Positions 1 to 12,130 of a DNA stretch of 64,000 nt are shown here, piece after piece (position 1 is the first letter of the stretch; each line of letters opens with the position of its first letter). Both the position numbers and the translations under genes were made by a program. The stretch is from Vespa crabro (taxonomy: Eukaryota; Arthropoda; Insecta; Hymenoptera; Vespidae), in contig NC_060957.1 in NCBI RefSeq assembly GCF_910589235.1, positions 7,270,162-7,334,161 of the forward strand, in the 5' to 3' direction. The notes beneath the pieces are model-generated. The model did not search any database, was not told where the DNA came from, and saw nothing but the letters and a program-made list of their open reading frames with translations.

Positions 1-97
1 AGGAAGTTTTGTTCGTTGTCACCGCGGAAGCAAAAGCGGAAACTTCAGCCGGAAGGCACTTCGATCTTTCACATGCGACCTCGAAAATTGCCGCACT

Positions 98-99
<2 letters not shown>

Positions 100-144
<45 letters not shown>

Positions 145-172
145 TTCTCTTTCTCTTTCTCTTTCTCTTTTT
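100..172. repeat. CT array then TTTCTC array
   Basis: Pure CT repeat to about 138, then CTCTTT units. Open frames here are repeat translations. Confidence 0.97.
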
Positions 173-752
173 CGACGAGTTTATTCTACAAAAATTCACT
201 TCGATGAATTTTAAAGTCTTCTTTCGAAACTCGTTATTTCTATAGCTTTGATATTCAGCTTGATTAATGGACGATCCATTAGCATGTCGTACGATGATTA
301 ATGATTATAGAGAATAAATAATATATATGAGAAATCACTGTCAAAAGTCCTATGTTAGTTTGAATGATTTAATTAACTCTCGAAATCGAGAATCGATCGA
401 TTTAATATCTCACGTCGCATTGATAATATAGAACGTCGAATAAATTGACGTCATTACGTTTACCATGATGTACACTTAGGATTGATAATTCATATTAATC
501 GTGTTTTTAGATTTTATTTCAAGCATAGATAGATATTTCTTCACTTTCTTTTTTTTTCTTTTTTTTTTATTGTTTTTTATCCTTCGTAAGATAGTCGAAA
601 GGTTCTTTTTTGGAGTCTTACGCCAAACTCGTCGGATTCTTTCTTTTTGACTCGCGTGGAAAGTGATTCGACCGCTTCTTACTATGGCTGCACGTGTTCT
701 TAATTCCTTATTATCCTCTAACTTCGTGGAAGGAAAAGAAAAAGTTTGGTGC

Positions 753-792
753 GAAAGAAAGAGAGAGAAAGAAAGAGAAAGAGAGAAAGAGG
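753..792. repeat. Interrupted GA/GAAA array
   Basis: GAAA and GAGA units over 40 bases. Confidence 0.9.
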
Positions 793-1005
793 GACGCGTG
801 ACTGGACGCCGTACAGCTTTTTTTCGCGTTTCCATCGCCGGGTAGCGATCCTATCTGGCCTCACGAGTTCTCCTCTGCGATCGTGTCGAGCGTCGACGTC
901 CTATCGCTCCGACGACATAAATTATTAATGCGCTTCTCCGCCGCTTCGATCGTGAACCGACGAACTTGCTTTTTGGTTCGCTTCAAGGATATTTTTCGTT
1001 TTTCT

Positions 1006-1073
1006 TGAAAAAAAAAGAAATAAAAAAAAAGGAAAAGAAAAAGAAAGAAAGAAAGAAAAAAAAACAAACAAAC
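1006..1073. repeat. A-rich GAAA tract
   Basis: A runs with GAAA and CAAA units. Confidence 0.9.
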
Positions 1074-1650
1074 GAACCACCTTTTCTCTCTCATTTTTTT
1101 CTTTCTCAGTTACCAAATGATCAGTAATTTTAATCAAGGAGCTCGTTAGTACGTACACATATATTAAGTTACTTACTTATGCGAAATGAACGAATGAAGA
1201 GCAAAGAAGATATATCTACAAAGATAATTAAATCATTGAGATAATATTAGCGTTAGATCTTCTAATTGGCCATTAGTATATTCAACTCGAGAAATCAAGT
1301 ATGATTATATCGATTACAACTTAATTATCCAATGTCAGCATTATTCTGAAACGTTGAAAACGTACATCGCGATATACATACCTTTAAATGCTTCAAGCGC
1401 TTGGAATAAACGTTCGTAGATAAAATATGTATATGTATCTAGAGTTAGAAGCTTGCACGGCCAGTTACTGTGATACCGAGCTATGTAACGCGTAATCCCG
1501 CTTTCGCGCTTTCATCGGTGTGCCAGCATCGCGTTAATCCAGGATTACAGGCTCGATTCGTTGCACCGGGGCTTGAGAATATATCCAAAGGTCAACAAAA
1601 GATCTTTCCAGCATCGAGATGCAGCTTCTCAAGTATCTCAACCTTTGATA

Positions 1651-1757
1651 TTTTTCTTATTATTTTTTCTTCTTCTTCATCTTCTTTTTCTTATTTTTAT
1701 TTCTTCCGTTTTTTTCCTTTTTTATTTCTTTCTTTCTTTCTTTTTTTTTTTTTTTAA
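1651..1757. repeat. T-rich TTC/TTTC tract
   Basis: TTC, TTTC and poly-T over about 100 bases. Confidence 0.9.
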
Positions 1758-2285
1758 TATACCGTAAATTCGCTTTATATCGTACGATTCATACGGAATT
1801 CGCAACATACGTAGTTTCGTTCATTTACGCTCGAGAAATCCTTATTTTTCTTTTTTTATTTCCTTTTATTCTTTTTTTTCCTGTTTTTTTCTTTTTTTTT
1901 TCATTTTTTTTTTCGCAAGCGAGACCGTTACGCGGTTGTAAAAATTTTTAATTAATTTTTTTCGTTTTTTTTTTTTTTCGGAACAACACGGTACACAAAG
2001 TTAATTAACGCATCCGGTTGGTCCTTACGATTTATATGCGAATTCTCAAATTTCCTACCACGTTCATATCAAGGAAATAAATTGTAAATCTCGATCGAAT
2101 TTTCTTTTTGAATCGAGAGATCGTTAGATGTAATTTCATTCAATCAGATTGAACGATTTAAAGGTACTTTCTCGTTTTGCGATGCTAGACCTTGCTCCAT
2201 TTGTGACGCAAGGCGAACGTCGTTTATCTCGTCCCGTAAATCCCACAATCGAATCTTGCCTCCACCGCGAACTGACCTCTTTACT

Positions 2286-2300
2286 TCTCTCTTTTTCTCT

Positions 2301-2344
<44 letters not shown>

Positions 2345-2345
2345 A
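2286..2345. repeat. CT array
   Basis: Near-pure CT. It supplies the poly-SL part of the 182-codon frame at 2149-2697. Confidence 0.95.
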
Positions 2346-2528
2346 CCTCTACTCCTTCATCGAACCGCTTCTTTTTGTTTGGCCCTCAGCTTCGAGCCGA
2401 GTATATTACGTGATTTCCCATGGTCAACTTCGGTATTATATTTACTCGTATTCTCCTCTCGATGTGTATACTGTCTCTTTTCCTCTTTCTTTTTCTTTTC
2501 TCCTTTATCGAGCGATCAAGTACATGGA

Positions 2529-2534
2529 CGTCGA

Positions 2535-2578
<44 letters not shown>
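2529..2578. repeat. CGT array
   Basis: About 16 CGT units, readable as poly-V, poly-R or poly-S. Confidence 0.97.
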
Positions 2579-2579
<1 letters not shown>

Positions 2580-3354
2580 GAAGAAAATAAAGAGAACTTT
2601 ACACGCTCACCCCCCACTTTTTCCTCCTTTTAGTATCGAGTACCAACCCCTTGAACGTCGTCCCTCTCGCCTTTTAGAAAGCTTCTATACATCTTAACAA
2701 GTTTTCCTTTGATTTCCGATCGCCTTATATCTCTTGAAATCCTTCGAGATCGAACGAATCTGTCGCTCCATTACGAGTTTCTACATTCAACCTGACTTCT
2801 TTCTTTCCTACAAATTCGATCGTTCGTATCCTGGAACGTACTACTAGCTTAACTCTATTCCTTAACTTTGTCCTTGTTATTTTTTTGTTTGTTTGTTTTT
2901 TATTCCTCGTTCTTTTTTTTTTCTTTTTACTAAGATTCGAGCGTCAAACTCATCAAAGGTTTTATCGAAATTTCTTCGATGAGAAAGCATTATCGCATCT
3001 TTCCAAGAAGATTGTTGTCGTCTTCGTCGTCATCCCCTCGGTGTTACATTCTCGAAAAGTAGAAAAAGAAAAAATCGAGTGGTCGTGTAGATACTGGGGA
3101 AAGTTTCCGTCCGATGTTGGTATCGATCTCCGATCCCTTCGAGAGTTACTCTCCGTTTACTTCGTCACGCTGCCAGAATGAGATTAGCTCTTCGGAACTT
3201 TGATTGAAATATGTTTTATCGGTGTTTACCGTTCGCCACGTCCGCCATATCGATAGTTATTGCGATATATCTACTTATTACGTTGCTCTCCTTCTCTTTC
3301 TCTTTTTCTCTTTCCCTTTCTCTTATAATTCCATTGTTAAGAATGAACAACAAA

Positions 3355-3429
3355 AAGAAGAAGGAAGTAAGAAAGGAAGAAAGAAAGGAAGAAAGAAAGG
3401 AAGGAAGAAAGGAAGGAAGAAAGGAAGTA
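3355..3429. repeat. GGAA/GAAA array
   Basis: GGAAGAAA units with little interruption. GGAA repeats are ETS-type cores. Confidence 0.95.
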
Positions 3430-3790
3430 AGCTTGTTCAAGGTTTTCTTCATGGACGGTAAACGAACGTCCTTTACAACGTAAACTCTTGTTCTCCGTGA
3501 AAGAAAAGTGACCCGAGTACAATGCCGCACAGTTATTGCGACGTAAAGTACAATTTTACAACGTCCTCTTTACTCCGATAGATACGACAAAATTATCTTC
3601 CTTTTTCTCTACGCCAGCCATGAAAGATTTAAGACGGATCCATTGAATCTCGATGGGCGCGATCGTTTATGCCGCCGGATGAGAAGCGGCCCGTCGTAAA
3701 TAACGCCAAGATCGAGACGCCTATACGTGTTCTATGGCACTTTAAAGCGCGACAGATCGTCGATAGCGGCTCGATTCGAAGTACATAGTA

Positions 3791-3840
3791 CATGTGTGTG
3801 TGTGTATGTGTATGTATGTATGTATGTATGGATGTGTGTG
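3791..3840. repeat. TG then TATG array
   Basis: A compound TG, TATG, TG array. Confidence 0.95.
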
Positions 3841-4104
3841 CCTCTGTGTCTCTCTTTATTCGCGATTATCGTAAATTCTTGACGAATTTTTAGCTATGGA
3901 AATTGTACTGAGGAAATATACTTTTTAATGATAAATTTCAATCTTTAACATATAAATACACCTATAAAATATATATTTGACAGATTAACAATAATTACAT
4001 CGTAATATACTATAGATATTTGATAAAGAATAATTGATCAAATTTGCTCGTCGAAATATAGTTATGACGTGATATCTCAATATTCTTATAAGTATACAGC
4101 TTTC

Positions 4105-4107
<3 letters not shown>

Positions 4108-4142
<35 letters not shown>

Positions 4143-4158
4143 ATCTCTCTCTATCTCA
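4108..4158. repeat. CT array
   Basis: CT with CTAT interruptions at the 3' end. Confidence 0.95.
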
Positions 4159-6035
4159 GTTACTATCGAGCAACAGTCCTTATTGTATCCCATCAGCATC
4201 GACCGTCTCGGTTGAAAAGCGTTTTCAGTAGATATCTTAGCGATAAAAGACGGTTGCGCTCTCTTAAAAGGAATTTTTCGCATGACGTACATACGCGAAG
4301 CATTCGACTTTTCAGTCTCGCCTCGGTTGACGGCTATCGAAAATCCATAAACGGCGGGCTCGCTCGAGCGGGCGTCGCCGCGAAAGTCGTTTCGTTCTCC
4401 TCTCCTTATCCTCATCCTTCTACTTTCGTTTCTTTCGTTCCTCCTTCATCCTTCTACTATGCTTGGCTCCTTCTCGTCGGCTGATACTTTTCGAACGGGC
4501 TCGGGATCGACGTCGTTCGATGGGACGATGGACATCGGCGAAATATTGTTTTGAGGAATATCTCTGAGACTATACTACTCCTGCTACTACTACTTCTAGC
4601 ACCACCCATCTTCCTCCCTTATTGCTTCTCGCTCCGTTGGCGCGGAATACGATTGTTTTATTATACGATCTTCGTCGCGAACTTGGAAAAGTTCTACCTT
4701 CTTTTTTTTACATCTCTTTCTTTTGATCCACCGGCACATTCTTCCTTCTTAGCTTTTTCTCTTGATATTTTTTTATCTTTTATTTCTTCTTCTTCGTCTT
4801 CTTCTTCATCTTTGTCTTTCTTCTTCGTCTCTCCTCGATCATCCTTCCCTCTTCTTCTTCCCCCCTCCCTCTCCCCTCTCCACTCCTTTCCCCTTTTTTA
4901 CCATTCCTATATCATTTCGTATATCATCACCTTATATGCGACGGGAATACTTGAAAGTTTCGGCCGAATGGTTATGGGTTTCTTTTCTTTCCTTTGGAAA
5001 AAGTAAAGAGAGTAGTTCGAGAGAAGGTACTTCGAAGCAGGATCTTCGTATGTAATAAAGACGAAAAATTTATTAGCATCTCTCGATGATAGTGAAAGAG
5101 GGAAATTTTATTTCAATGCTAAGGGCGGTTAGTTCTGTAGTCAGGAGTTAGCAACACTCGAAACAATTCGCAATAGCTATCGTATAGGTTTTTATTTGAT
5201 CGCGATAGTTTCTCTCATAAAATCGGAATAATTTACTCCCTTGTACTCGTATATATGTATATATACACGTATTATTTGTTTTCCTACTTTTCTTTCTTTT
5301 ATTTTTCTTCCTATTTTGAGCGACCCTTTTATATGTCATCTCGTATTGTATCGAACTTCGTGGGAAGAGTAGTTGGAAACTTTGACAATCTCGAAACTGG
5401 TGCTTTGGGTTTCTACATTTGGCGAAGTTCGCGGTTGACGGTCAAAATTCGTTCACGTAGATTCGAGGATTCGTGTAGGAGTGGAAAAAAAAAGAAAACT
5501 ATTTATTTATGGCACGTGCTGTGTCTCGTTTTAGCGAATGAAAGGATTTAAACGAGAAACGAGAAATAGAGTAAGATAGAGATATGGAGATCGTAGATGA
5601 GAAGGAGTAGATGCAAAGTAGATTTTCAAATAAGAAGCTACAGCTTTCAGTGAGTTGTATGCTTTCGTTCATGTATGTTTGAAACGCGTGTCCAAGTATC
5701 CTTAGGAGAAGAGATAGAATGAGAGAAAGAAGAGATAGCCCGGAGGTAAGTCTGCCAGGAAGCTGCTAAATCGCTTTTCTACGATCCACTTGGAGTCGAA
5801 CAGTCGCATTATCGTTTTTGCTCGAGGGCTTCTTCGTGGATCCAAAAAGGGTATAGTGGATCCTCCTACGAGTTCTCCGTGCTCTCGCATGAAGAAACTC
5901 TGCGGGAAAGTGCTGACTCAAAATAATTATGTACCTACCCACGGTTCTTAGTTTCTTACAAAGCAATAAATCCTACGAAGCTCTTAACTCGTACTCTTAA
6001 CGTATGGTACTCTATTCGTAATTAGTTAGTTAGCA

Positions 6036-6079
6036 ATTTTCCATATTTCGATTCTAACGAGAATCGAAATATGGAAAAT
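6036..6079. repeat. Perfect 20-bp hairpin with 4-base loop
   Basis: The arm ATTTTCCATATTTCGATTCT (6036-6055) is followed by loop AACG (6056-6059) and then by the exact reverse complement of the arm (6060-6079). The arm is not simple-sequence, so this is not a microsatellite by-product. It could be a templated inversion created during replication, a remnant of a foldback element, or a small-RNA-type hairpin. The stem has no mismatches, which suggests a recent origin or active maintenance. Confidence 0.92.
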
Positions 6080-6620
6080 ATCGAACGTCAACGATTCCTA
6101 TTAATATTTGACAAATAGCATGGAATATATTAGAAAGTGATCCAGTGACATTTTCTTTTCTAATAGAACAATCGAATCTTTCTAGAATAATAAAATTTTC
6201 ACGATTTCTCATACGTCAGAGAAGACGTAAGAAGATAAAGAAGAGTGATCTCGAAAATTTAATCGGTCATTCGAGGAACGATAATGTGGACTCGAAATTC
6301 CGAAGAAATTGTCAAGTCACGAGGAACTCGTTATCGACGTTGACCTTTGAACTCGCCCCGTGGAATCTCGTGCATTGACAAGAAGGACCAGTCGCTGCTT
6401 GGTTTCTATCACTTTTTTTTCCTTTTTCTTTTCCTTCCACCGTGTCCAAGGATATACCGCAGCTAAAACAAATTGTCCGGGTTTAGTAGTTGAAAGAAGA
6501 AAAGAAAAAGAGGAAAAACAATGTTTCTCTATCAAGGGACGTTCGTTCATTCACGAGACACAGGGTGCAAAAACGACATTTTTCTTGGTCCCGTGGAAAA
6601 AGCGAAATAATCAAAGGAAA

Positions 6621-6654
6621 GGAGGTTAGGGGTTAGAAGGTAGGGGGTAGGGGT
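6621..6654 (+). repeat. G-rich 7-bp degenerate tandem repeat
   Basis: GGTTAGG, GGTTAGA, AGGTAGG and GGGTAGG occur in a row. It resembles the insect telomere unit TTAGG but is not regular, and it is a two-tetrad quadruplex candidate. Confidence 0.7.
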
Positions 6655-7036
6655 GTCACTCGAACGACGCATACTCGCAGTGTCATTTTTCGCTTCCCGC
6701 AGGAGGTCTTTCGCGATGGAAATAGCCGGCCCTTTTTCAACCCTCGTGTTGGTGTGACTTCTCTTTTTCTCGCTTACCATCCCCTATCTTCTCTTTACCC
6801 CTTGCCTATTGCGGCGATCCATGGAATTCGTGGTCGACCCTTCCCACTGCCCGATTAAACTTCCACCCGAATTCGTCGTCGATACGCGGCGGCATTCGTT
6901 CCCTCCTCGTTTTTCCTCTCTTCTCTTTTTCTTTCTCAGCTTCATCATTCTTCTATCTTTCACTTTTCTATCTTTCTTTTTTCTATCTTTCCCTCTTTCT
7001 CTTTCTATTTTTCTCTGATTCTCTCTATTTCTCTAA

Positions 7037-7040
<4 letters not shown>

Positions 7041-7088
<48 letters not shown>
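7041..7088. repeat. CT array, left arm of inverted pair
   Basis: About 24 CT units. With the AG array at 7309-7353 it forms an inverted pair that encloses the inner repeat at 7233-7289. Confidence 0.97.
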
Positions 7089-7095
<7 letters not shown>

Positions 7096-7232
7096 TCTTC
7101 TCTGCAAGTCGAAGCTGTCGACGATCGGCTTTTGCGCGATCCCTCGATTTCGTCAAAGGGTGAGCGAAAGGTAGCAGACGCTCTTCCGCTTTAGGAATTC
7201 TCATCCTCGCCGCAACGTGCCGACGAAATTGC

Positions 7233-7289
7233 TTCTTCACCGGTCGCCGACCTCACCAAGAGGAAACTATTTTCTTTACCGGTGAAGAA
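7233..7289. repeat. 12-bp inverted repeat
   Basis: TTCTTCACCGGT (7233-7244) and ACCGGTGAAGAA (7278-7289) are perfect reverse complements separated by 33 bases. Confidence 0.92.
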
Positions 7290-7304
7290 AAAGAACAAGA
7301 AGAA

Positions 7305-7308
<4 letters not shown>

Positions 7309-7353
<45 letters not shown>
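7309..7353. repeat. AG array, right arm of inverted pair
   Basis: About 22 AG units. Confidence 0.97.
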
Positions 7354-7357
<4 letters not shown>

Positions 7358-7438
7358 GAGAGAAAGCAAGAGAGAAAGAGAGAAGGGAGAAAGTCTCCTG
7401 ATCCTTGGAATCCTTTCATAATCTCTTTCCTTAAACGT

Positions 7439-7469
7439 GAGAGAGAGAGATAGAATGATAGATAGGTAG

Positions 7470-7522
<53 letters not shown>

Positions 7523-7568
7523 GAGAGTGAGAGAGAGAGAGTGAGAGAGAGAGAGAGAGAGAGAGAAG
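7439..7568. repeat. GATA and AG compound array
   Basis: GATA units (about 7450-7490) pass into 75 bases of AG. Confidence 0.96.
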
Positions 7569-8060
7569 GGAAGAGTCTTTTTGCGAAAGAAAAAAAAAGG
7601 AAAGGTCGTCGTTGTCTAAAGAGGAGAAGGAGAAAAAGGACTCAAGATACTTCCTCGCGGTGAGGGACCACCAAAGCAATTTACGATGCAACCGGAGAGG
7701 AACATCTTGGAAGGTCATTAGGCGAGGTAGAGGTAAAGAAGGGAGATGAAACGGAAAAACAATTCTATCTTATCAGTGCCTCTCATGTTGGCAGTCGTTG
7801 TCGACGACACGCAAATGAACGTCGCATCCCGTGGAACGAATCGTCTTTGCCTCCTCTCAACTTCCTCCTCATCCTCTTTTTCCTTTCCGAAGAAATTCGT
7901 CCTCGCTGATTCCGTCGACGAGGCGCGGCGTATCTGCTTATTCGTCGGGTGCGTAATGGGGCGGATCTCCCTAGATAGGGTGAACAAAGCAAGGAGTAAA
8001 GAAATGAATTGGCAGGCCATGACATAGGGAGGGAAGGAAAGAGAGAGTGAGAGAGAGAGA

Positions 8061-8084
8061 GGGAGGATGGGAAGGAGGGAGGGG
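8061..8084 (+). other. G-quadruplex motif
   Basis: Four G-tracts of three or more (8061, 8069, 8077, 8081) with loops of 5, 5 and 1 bases fit the canonical quadruplex pattern. Confidence 0.7.
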
Positions 8085-8210
8085 AGGATCGAGATTCCGG
8101 TAACTAAGAAGATGGAGGTCCTTCGTTGAAAACGATAGAAAAGGAAGAGGGAAACTTTCGAAGGAACGAGCAACGACTGACAAGTCGAATGAGGAGGAGA
8201 GAGTCTGTGA

Positions 8211-8214
8211 GAGT

Positions 8215-8254
<40 letters not shown>
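8211..8254. repeat. AG array
   Basis: AG units with one A insertion. Confidence 0.96.
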
Positions 8255-8257
<3 letters not shown>

Positions 8258-8572
8258 AGGAGAAGAGATTCAGCGTTGGTGGTTAGGATGGCGGTAGGAA
8301 GATCGTCCTGCTATCTCCGGTGAACAAAGGGTGGTCTACCCCCTCCCTCGTACCGGAAGCCTCGCGCAGGAGGGAGCGGAAAGCGGCCCCAAGACCCTGA
8401 CTTCCGGTACCACCCTTCGATCTTCTCCCCTTTTCCTTCCTCCTTCTTCGTATCGTCGAGCCTATAAAGGAATTGTATACTTGCTTACCCTTATGCTCTA
8501 TCTATCTTTATGCTTAGGTATTTGTATGTAAAGATAGTAGTTCTACGGGCGGAAGAAGAGTATATATAAATA

Positions 8573-8612
8573 CATGTGTGTATGTATGTATGTATGTGTG
8601 TGTGTGTGTGTA
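8573..8612. repeat. TATG/TG array
   Basis: TATG units followed by TG. Confidence 0.95.
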
Positions 8613-8909
8613 TCACAAACTAATAACTCGGATGGAAATTGGCTCGGGAATTATTCCTCTTCTCATCGTGTCTTCTTGTTTCCTCTGTCTCTTCCTCTTC
8701 CCTATTGCAACAATATCACATTCTCGTGATTGTGCCTCGAAGCTGATTTTAGAAATTGAGAAATCACCAACTAGTCGACAGGGAGATTAAACTAAAAACA
8801 AAAAAAAAAAAAACAAAAAAAATAGAAAATATTGATGATCATTACTCATGATTTAACGAACGTTATCCGTGTTGAAGATGTAATATAATTCACAATCATC
8901 GTACATAAA

Positions 8910-8913
8910 AGAA

Positions 8914-8970
<57 letters not shown>
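8910..8970. repeat. AG array
   Basis: About 27 AG units after a GAAAAAG lead. Confidence 0.97.
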
Positions 8971-8976
<6 letters not shown>

Positions 8977-9010
8977 AAAAGAAAATGTTATGAGATGGCT
9001 ACTACTTTAT

Positions 9011-9030
9011 TACTCGAGTGTACTCGAGTA
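9011..9030. repeat. 10-bp duplication with CTCGAG palindrome
   Basis: TACTCGAGTG is followed by TACTCGAGTA. Each copy contains the palindrome ACTCGAGT. Confidence 0.85.
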
Positions 9031-9097
9031 TACTTCTATCTTTGATTGCTTGTCGTTCGTCATCATTGTCGCGAATATAGATTTAATAAAGCCTACC

Positions 9098-9150
9098 TAT
9101 ATATATGTATATACCTATATATATACATATATATATACATATATATATAC
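9098..9150. repeat. TATATA(C) array
   Basis: TA runs separated by C about every 14 bases. Confidence 0.95.
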
Positions 9151-9423
9151 TTCAAATAGCCTTAGAGAAGCGATTGCAAATCATTAAAAGCAGAGTAAAA
9201 AGATAGACGAAGAGAGAATACGTTGATGAAAGATCGGTTTATTAGTGCGACGTGAAAAGACATAAAAGCGACGTTCTCTCTCTTTTCTGTATTTTCCTTT
9301 CTCATTTAATATAGTTACTATAAGGTAGCCTCGTATATTATAAAATTACGAGAGCGATTCGCGGAAGTACCGGATGCGATATCTCCTTGGTGTTTTCTGA
9401 TGGCCGGCACGACTAGAACAAAA

Positions 9424-9484
9424 TAGATAGAGAATGAGAGATAGATAGATAGAGAGAGAGGGAGAGAGAGAGAGAGAGAGGAGG
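9424..9484. repeat. GATA/AG array
   Basis: GATA units, then AG. Confidence 0.95.
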
Positions 9485-9634
9485 AAGAGGGCGAGAAGGA
9501 GGAGATAAAAAGAGAAAGAGAGACGTGTCACAGCAGAGGTCTCGACACTGTAACGTGTGATTTATCGCGTCGTGCGTTCGGTTAAGGTTCCGAGTTAAAT
9601 TCATCCACGAATACGAAAATCCTCGAGGACGGTT

Positions 9635-9708
9635 AAGAAAGAGAAAGAGAGAAAAGGAGAAGAAGAAGAATAAGAAGAGAGGGAGAGAGAGAGAGAGAGA
9701 GAGAGAGA
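9635..9708. repeat. Purine tract with AG array
   Basis: GAAG and GAGA units, ending in about 12 AG. Confidence 0.94.
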
Positions 9709-9835
9709 CCAATTCGAGCTTAGCCTCGAGCTATCCAACGACGTTATATCGGTACTTTGTCGCCATCCTCGTAAAACTACTACTATTACATACTAGGTAG
9801 ACAAGGGTCCTCGCTTGAGGGGGAATTGGAGGTGA

Positions 9836-9890
9836 AGAAAGAAAGAGAGGGAGTGAGAAAGAGAGAAAGAGAGAGAGAGAGAGAGAAAGA
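9836..9890. repeat. AG array
   Basis: An interrupted AG/GAAA tract. Confidence 0.93.
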
Positions 9891-11456
9891 CGATCTTAAG
9901 GTTAACTTATTTACAAGACGGTCGAGCTTATAGTCGTGTAAACACGTCGGACGTATTTACAGGTCCATAACCCGATAGGAGACGTATGTCTCGACACGTC
10001 GACGCGAGCGTTAGGCGTGTCCGTCTATGCGTTTAGGCTTCTCAGTAATGGCTGACTTATGAAAAAGGAGCTCATAAAGGAGAGCGAAAGGATTCTGAAA
10101 GAAGAGAAAAGAGAGAGAGAGAGAGAGAAAGATGATAAAGGCGCAAAAGGATTCTTCCTTTTAAAAGCGTAGGTGCTCGTTAAAGGGACGAAGCGTCGAT
10201 GCTTCCCTCTCTTTTTTCTCCTCCCTCGTCTTGCGAAGTGATTCGTCGTTCAATTTTGCTAAAATTCCTGGATAAGTCGATCGTTAACCGACGAATTATA
10301 TTTCACCTCGAGGCTGCAATATCTAAGCTTTTCGTGAGTGAAGTGGAAAAGTCGATGAAAGTGTCGACTTGTCTTCTTACAAAGAGAGAGAGAGAGAGAA
10401 AGAGAAAGAGAGAGAAACTAAGCTCTATCCCTTTGTCACGAAAGGAATGCGAATCACGGTAAAGTCATTAAAGCGAATGCAACTTTACAAGTCTTTCGTT
10501 CTAAAATTAGTTGTCTGCCGATTTTCCTTACATCAATAGCATTGAAATTAATTACAATGAATTTATAACAATATCTGAAAGAACGGAATAGAGATTGAGG
10601 TGTCTTTCATTATCTTCTCTCATAATCGAGTAGTTCGAGATATATTTCCTTGAGATATAGAATTTAATCGTCGTTTATTGTTATTGCGTTTCATTCAAAG
10701 CATTTCTCGAATAACAATTCTGAACAAATCGTTTTATATCAATTTTTTATTTTCTCATTAAAAGATCAAATGGTTTTTCATGTTATCTTTGATGTACGTA
10801 CAACAAGACGCTACTTTCCCATCGTACAGATTTTCTGGTAGCGACTATATTACAAATTTTTCTTACCTCAAAGAAAGAGTACTTTCGGATACGGTGAGAG
10901 GATGAAGAGAAGGGTAAATCTTGAAGAAAGTAGAACCGTCTAAGATGCTCGTATCGAAAATACATCGGTGCCCACAAAGAGTTAATAACTTGAGGAACTT
11001 TAGTAAGCTTCTCTCTTGGAAGCGAAACGAAAGAAATGGAAGGAGGCGATCGTTGAAGCGTGAAAAAATATCGTAAAGAACAAGGGCGAATGGTTATGGT
11101 TGGACGTTGTGCGTTTCGTGTATAGTATAGACGGGAGGTATTATATAGGATGAGTAGTATGGACATATAAGAGTAAGTGAATTTCGTGATCTCGTCGTAT
11201 TTCTCGCGAGGTAGCCATATGTAGGTACCGTAATGGGCACGTATAGAAGGACCCGTAAAAGATAGTGACGAGAACATCGGTGGAAGGTAGACCATTAAGG
11301 GCTGGTCGTTCCTACCTTCGCCAGTGTGGTCGCAAAATCAATTACCAGAGGAAGCTCGTACGGCTAGAAAGGTAGCCACTGCCGTAACGCGCTTGAAAGA
11401 TCAGAAGTCGTCGTGTCTGGATTGCGTAGGGGTCGAAAGTGCACAAACGAGACAGT

Positions 11457-11506
<50 letters not shown>

Positions 11507-12130
11507 AAAAGAGAAAATCCTGTAAAGCTTGGAGATTCCATAATTCCCCGGAGTTTGCCAAGGAAACAAACCGAGACGATCGTCTCATTCGTCTTCTATT
11601 CGCCTTGACCCACCGATGAAACTTTCTTTTCCTTTTTATTACGATAAAGTTTGAGAGTCCTATGTTCCTTGCGTACTTACTCTTTTTTTCCTCCTTTTTT
11701 CTGCTTCCATTATGTTCGTGTAAGGGCAGAGACGAAGGAAGCATAGGTATCGATCTTCCGCTCGTTTCATAGTATCATAGAGATACGGGTTCGGTGAAGC
11801 ATGAGGGAAAGGAAACGAGAAGGAGACGAGAAAGTAAAGGAGGTGAATGGGGAGGAAAGATTCTGGTTGAAACTATGTTGGAAGTAGCTGTTCAACGACG
11901 CGTGCTTGCCGCTGAGTTCTACGAGAGAGTAATCGAGCTTCGACCGCACGAAACGCGAGGCGGATCAGAGACGAGATCTCCTAGCTCTTCTCTCGATAAA
12001 CATTTAAGCTCTCTTATGGCGAATCAAGTCAGGTATAGTGAGATAGAACCAGAGAGAATCATCGACGCTTACGAGGTTAGTGCAACCGAACACTTCTGGC
12101 GATTTGTGTATGCATCTTTAAGGCCTCATC
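9891..12130. other. Unique DNA with one long minus-strand frame
   Basis: The frame at 11295-10783 (minus) is 170 codons and free of simple repeats, beginning MVYLPPMFSSLSFTGP. It resembles no family I know, and frames of that length are expected once or twice by chance in 64 kb. Short AG tracts lie at 10108 and 10384. Otherwise featureless. Confidence 0.5.
11458..11515. repeat. AG array
   Basis: AG units ending in GAAAGAAAAAG. Confidence 0.96.

Larger units (their letters stand above)
173..2148. other. AT-rich intergenic or intronic DNA
   Basis: Apart from the listed tracts there are several T-rich runs (545-580, 1843-1915, 1951-1978). No coding frame, RNA gene or element was recognised. 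Confidence 0.7.
2579..6035. other. Non-coding DNA with pyrimidine tracts
   Basis: Contains CTT-rich runs near 4760-4880 and unique DNA elsewhere. A donor-like GAG|GTAAGT at 5744-5751 stands alone without an acceptor. No gene seen. Confidence 0.65.

Noticed and set aside
2149..2697. 182-codon plus frame
   Set aside because: The CT and CGT arrays supply its serine/leucine and valine runs; the remainder has no recognisable domain.
5744..5751. Donor GAG|GTAAGT
   Set aside because: No acceptor or coding frame upstream; single donor matches are expected by chance.
10855..10885. Minus-strand CTTTGAG|GTAAGA as a further ratchet point
   Set aside because: Short pyrimidine tract, GAG rather than CAG, and opposite strand to the better candidates.
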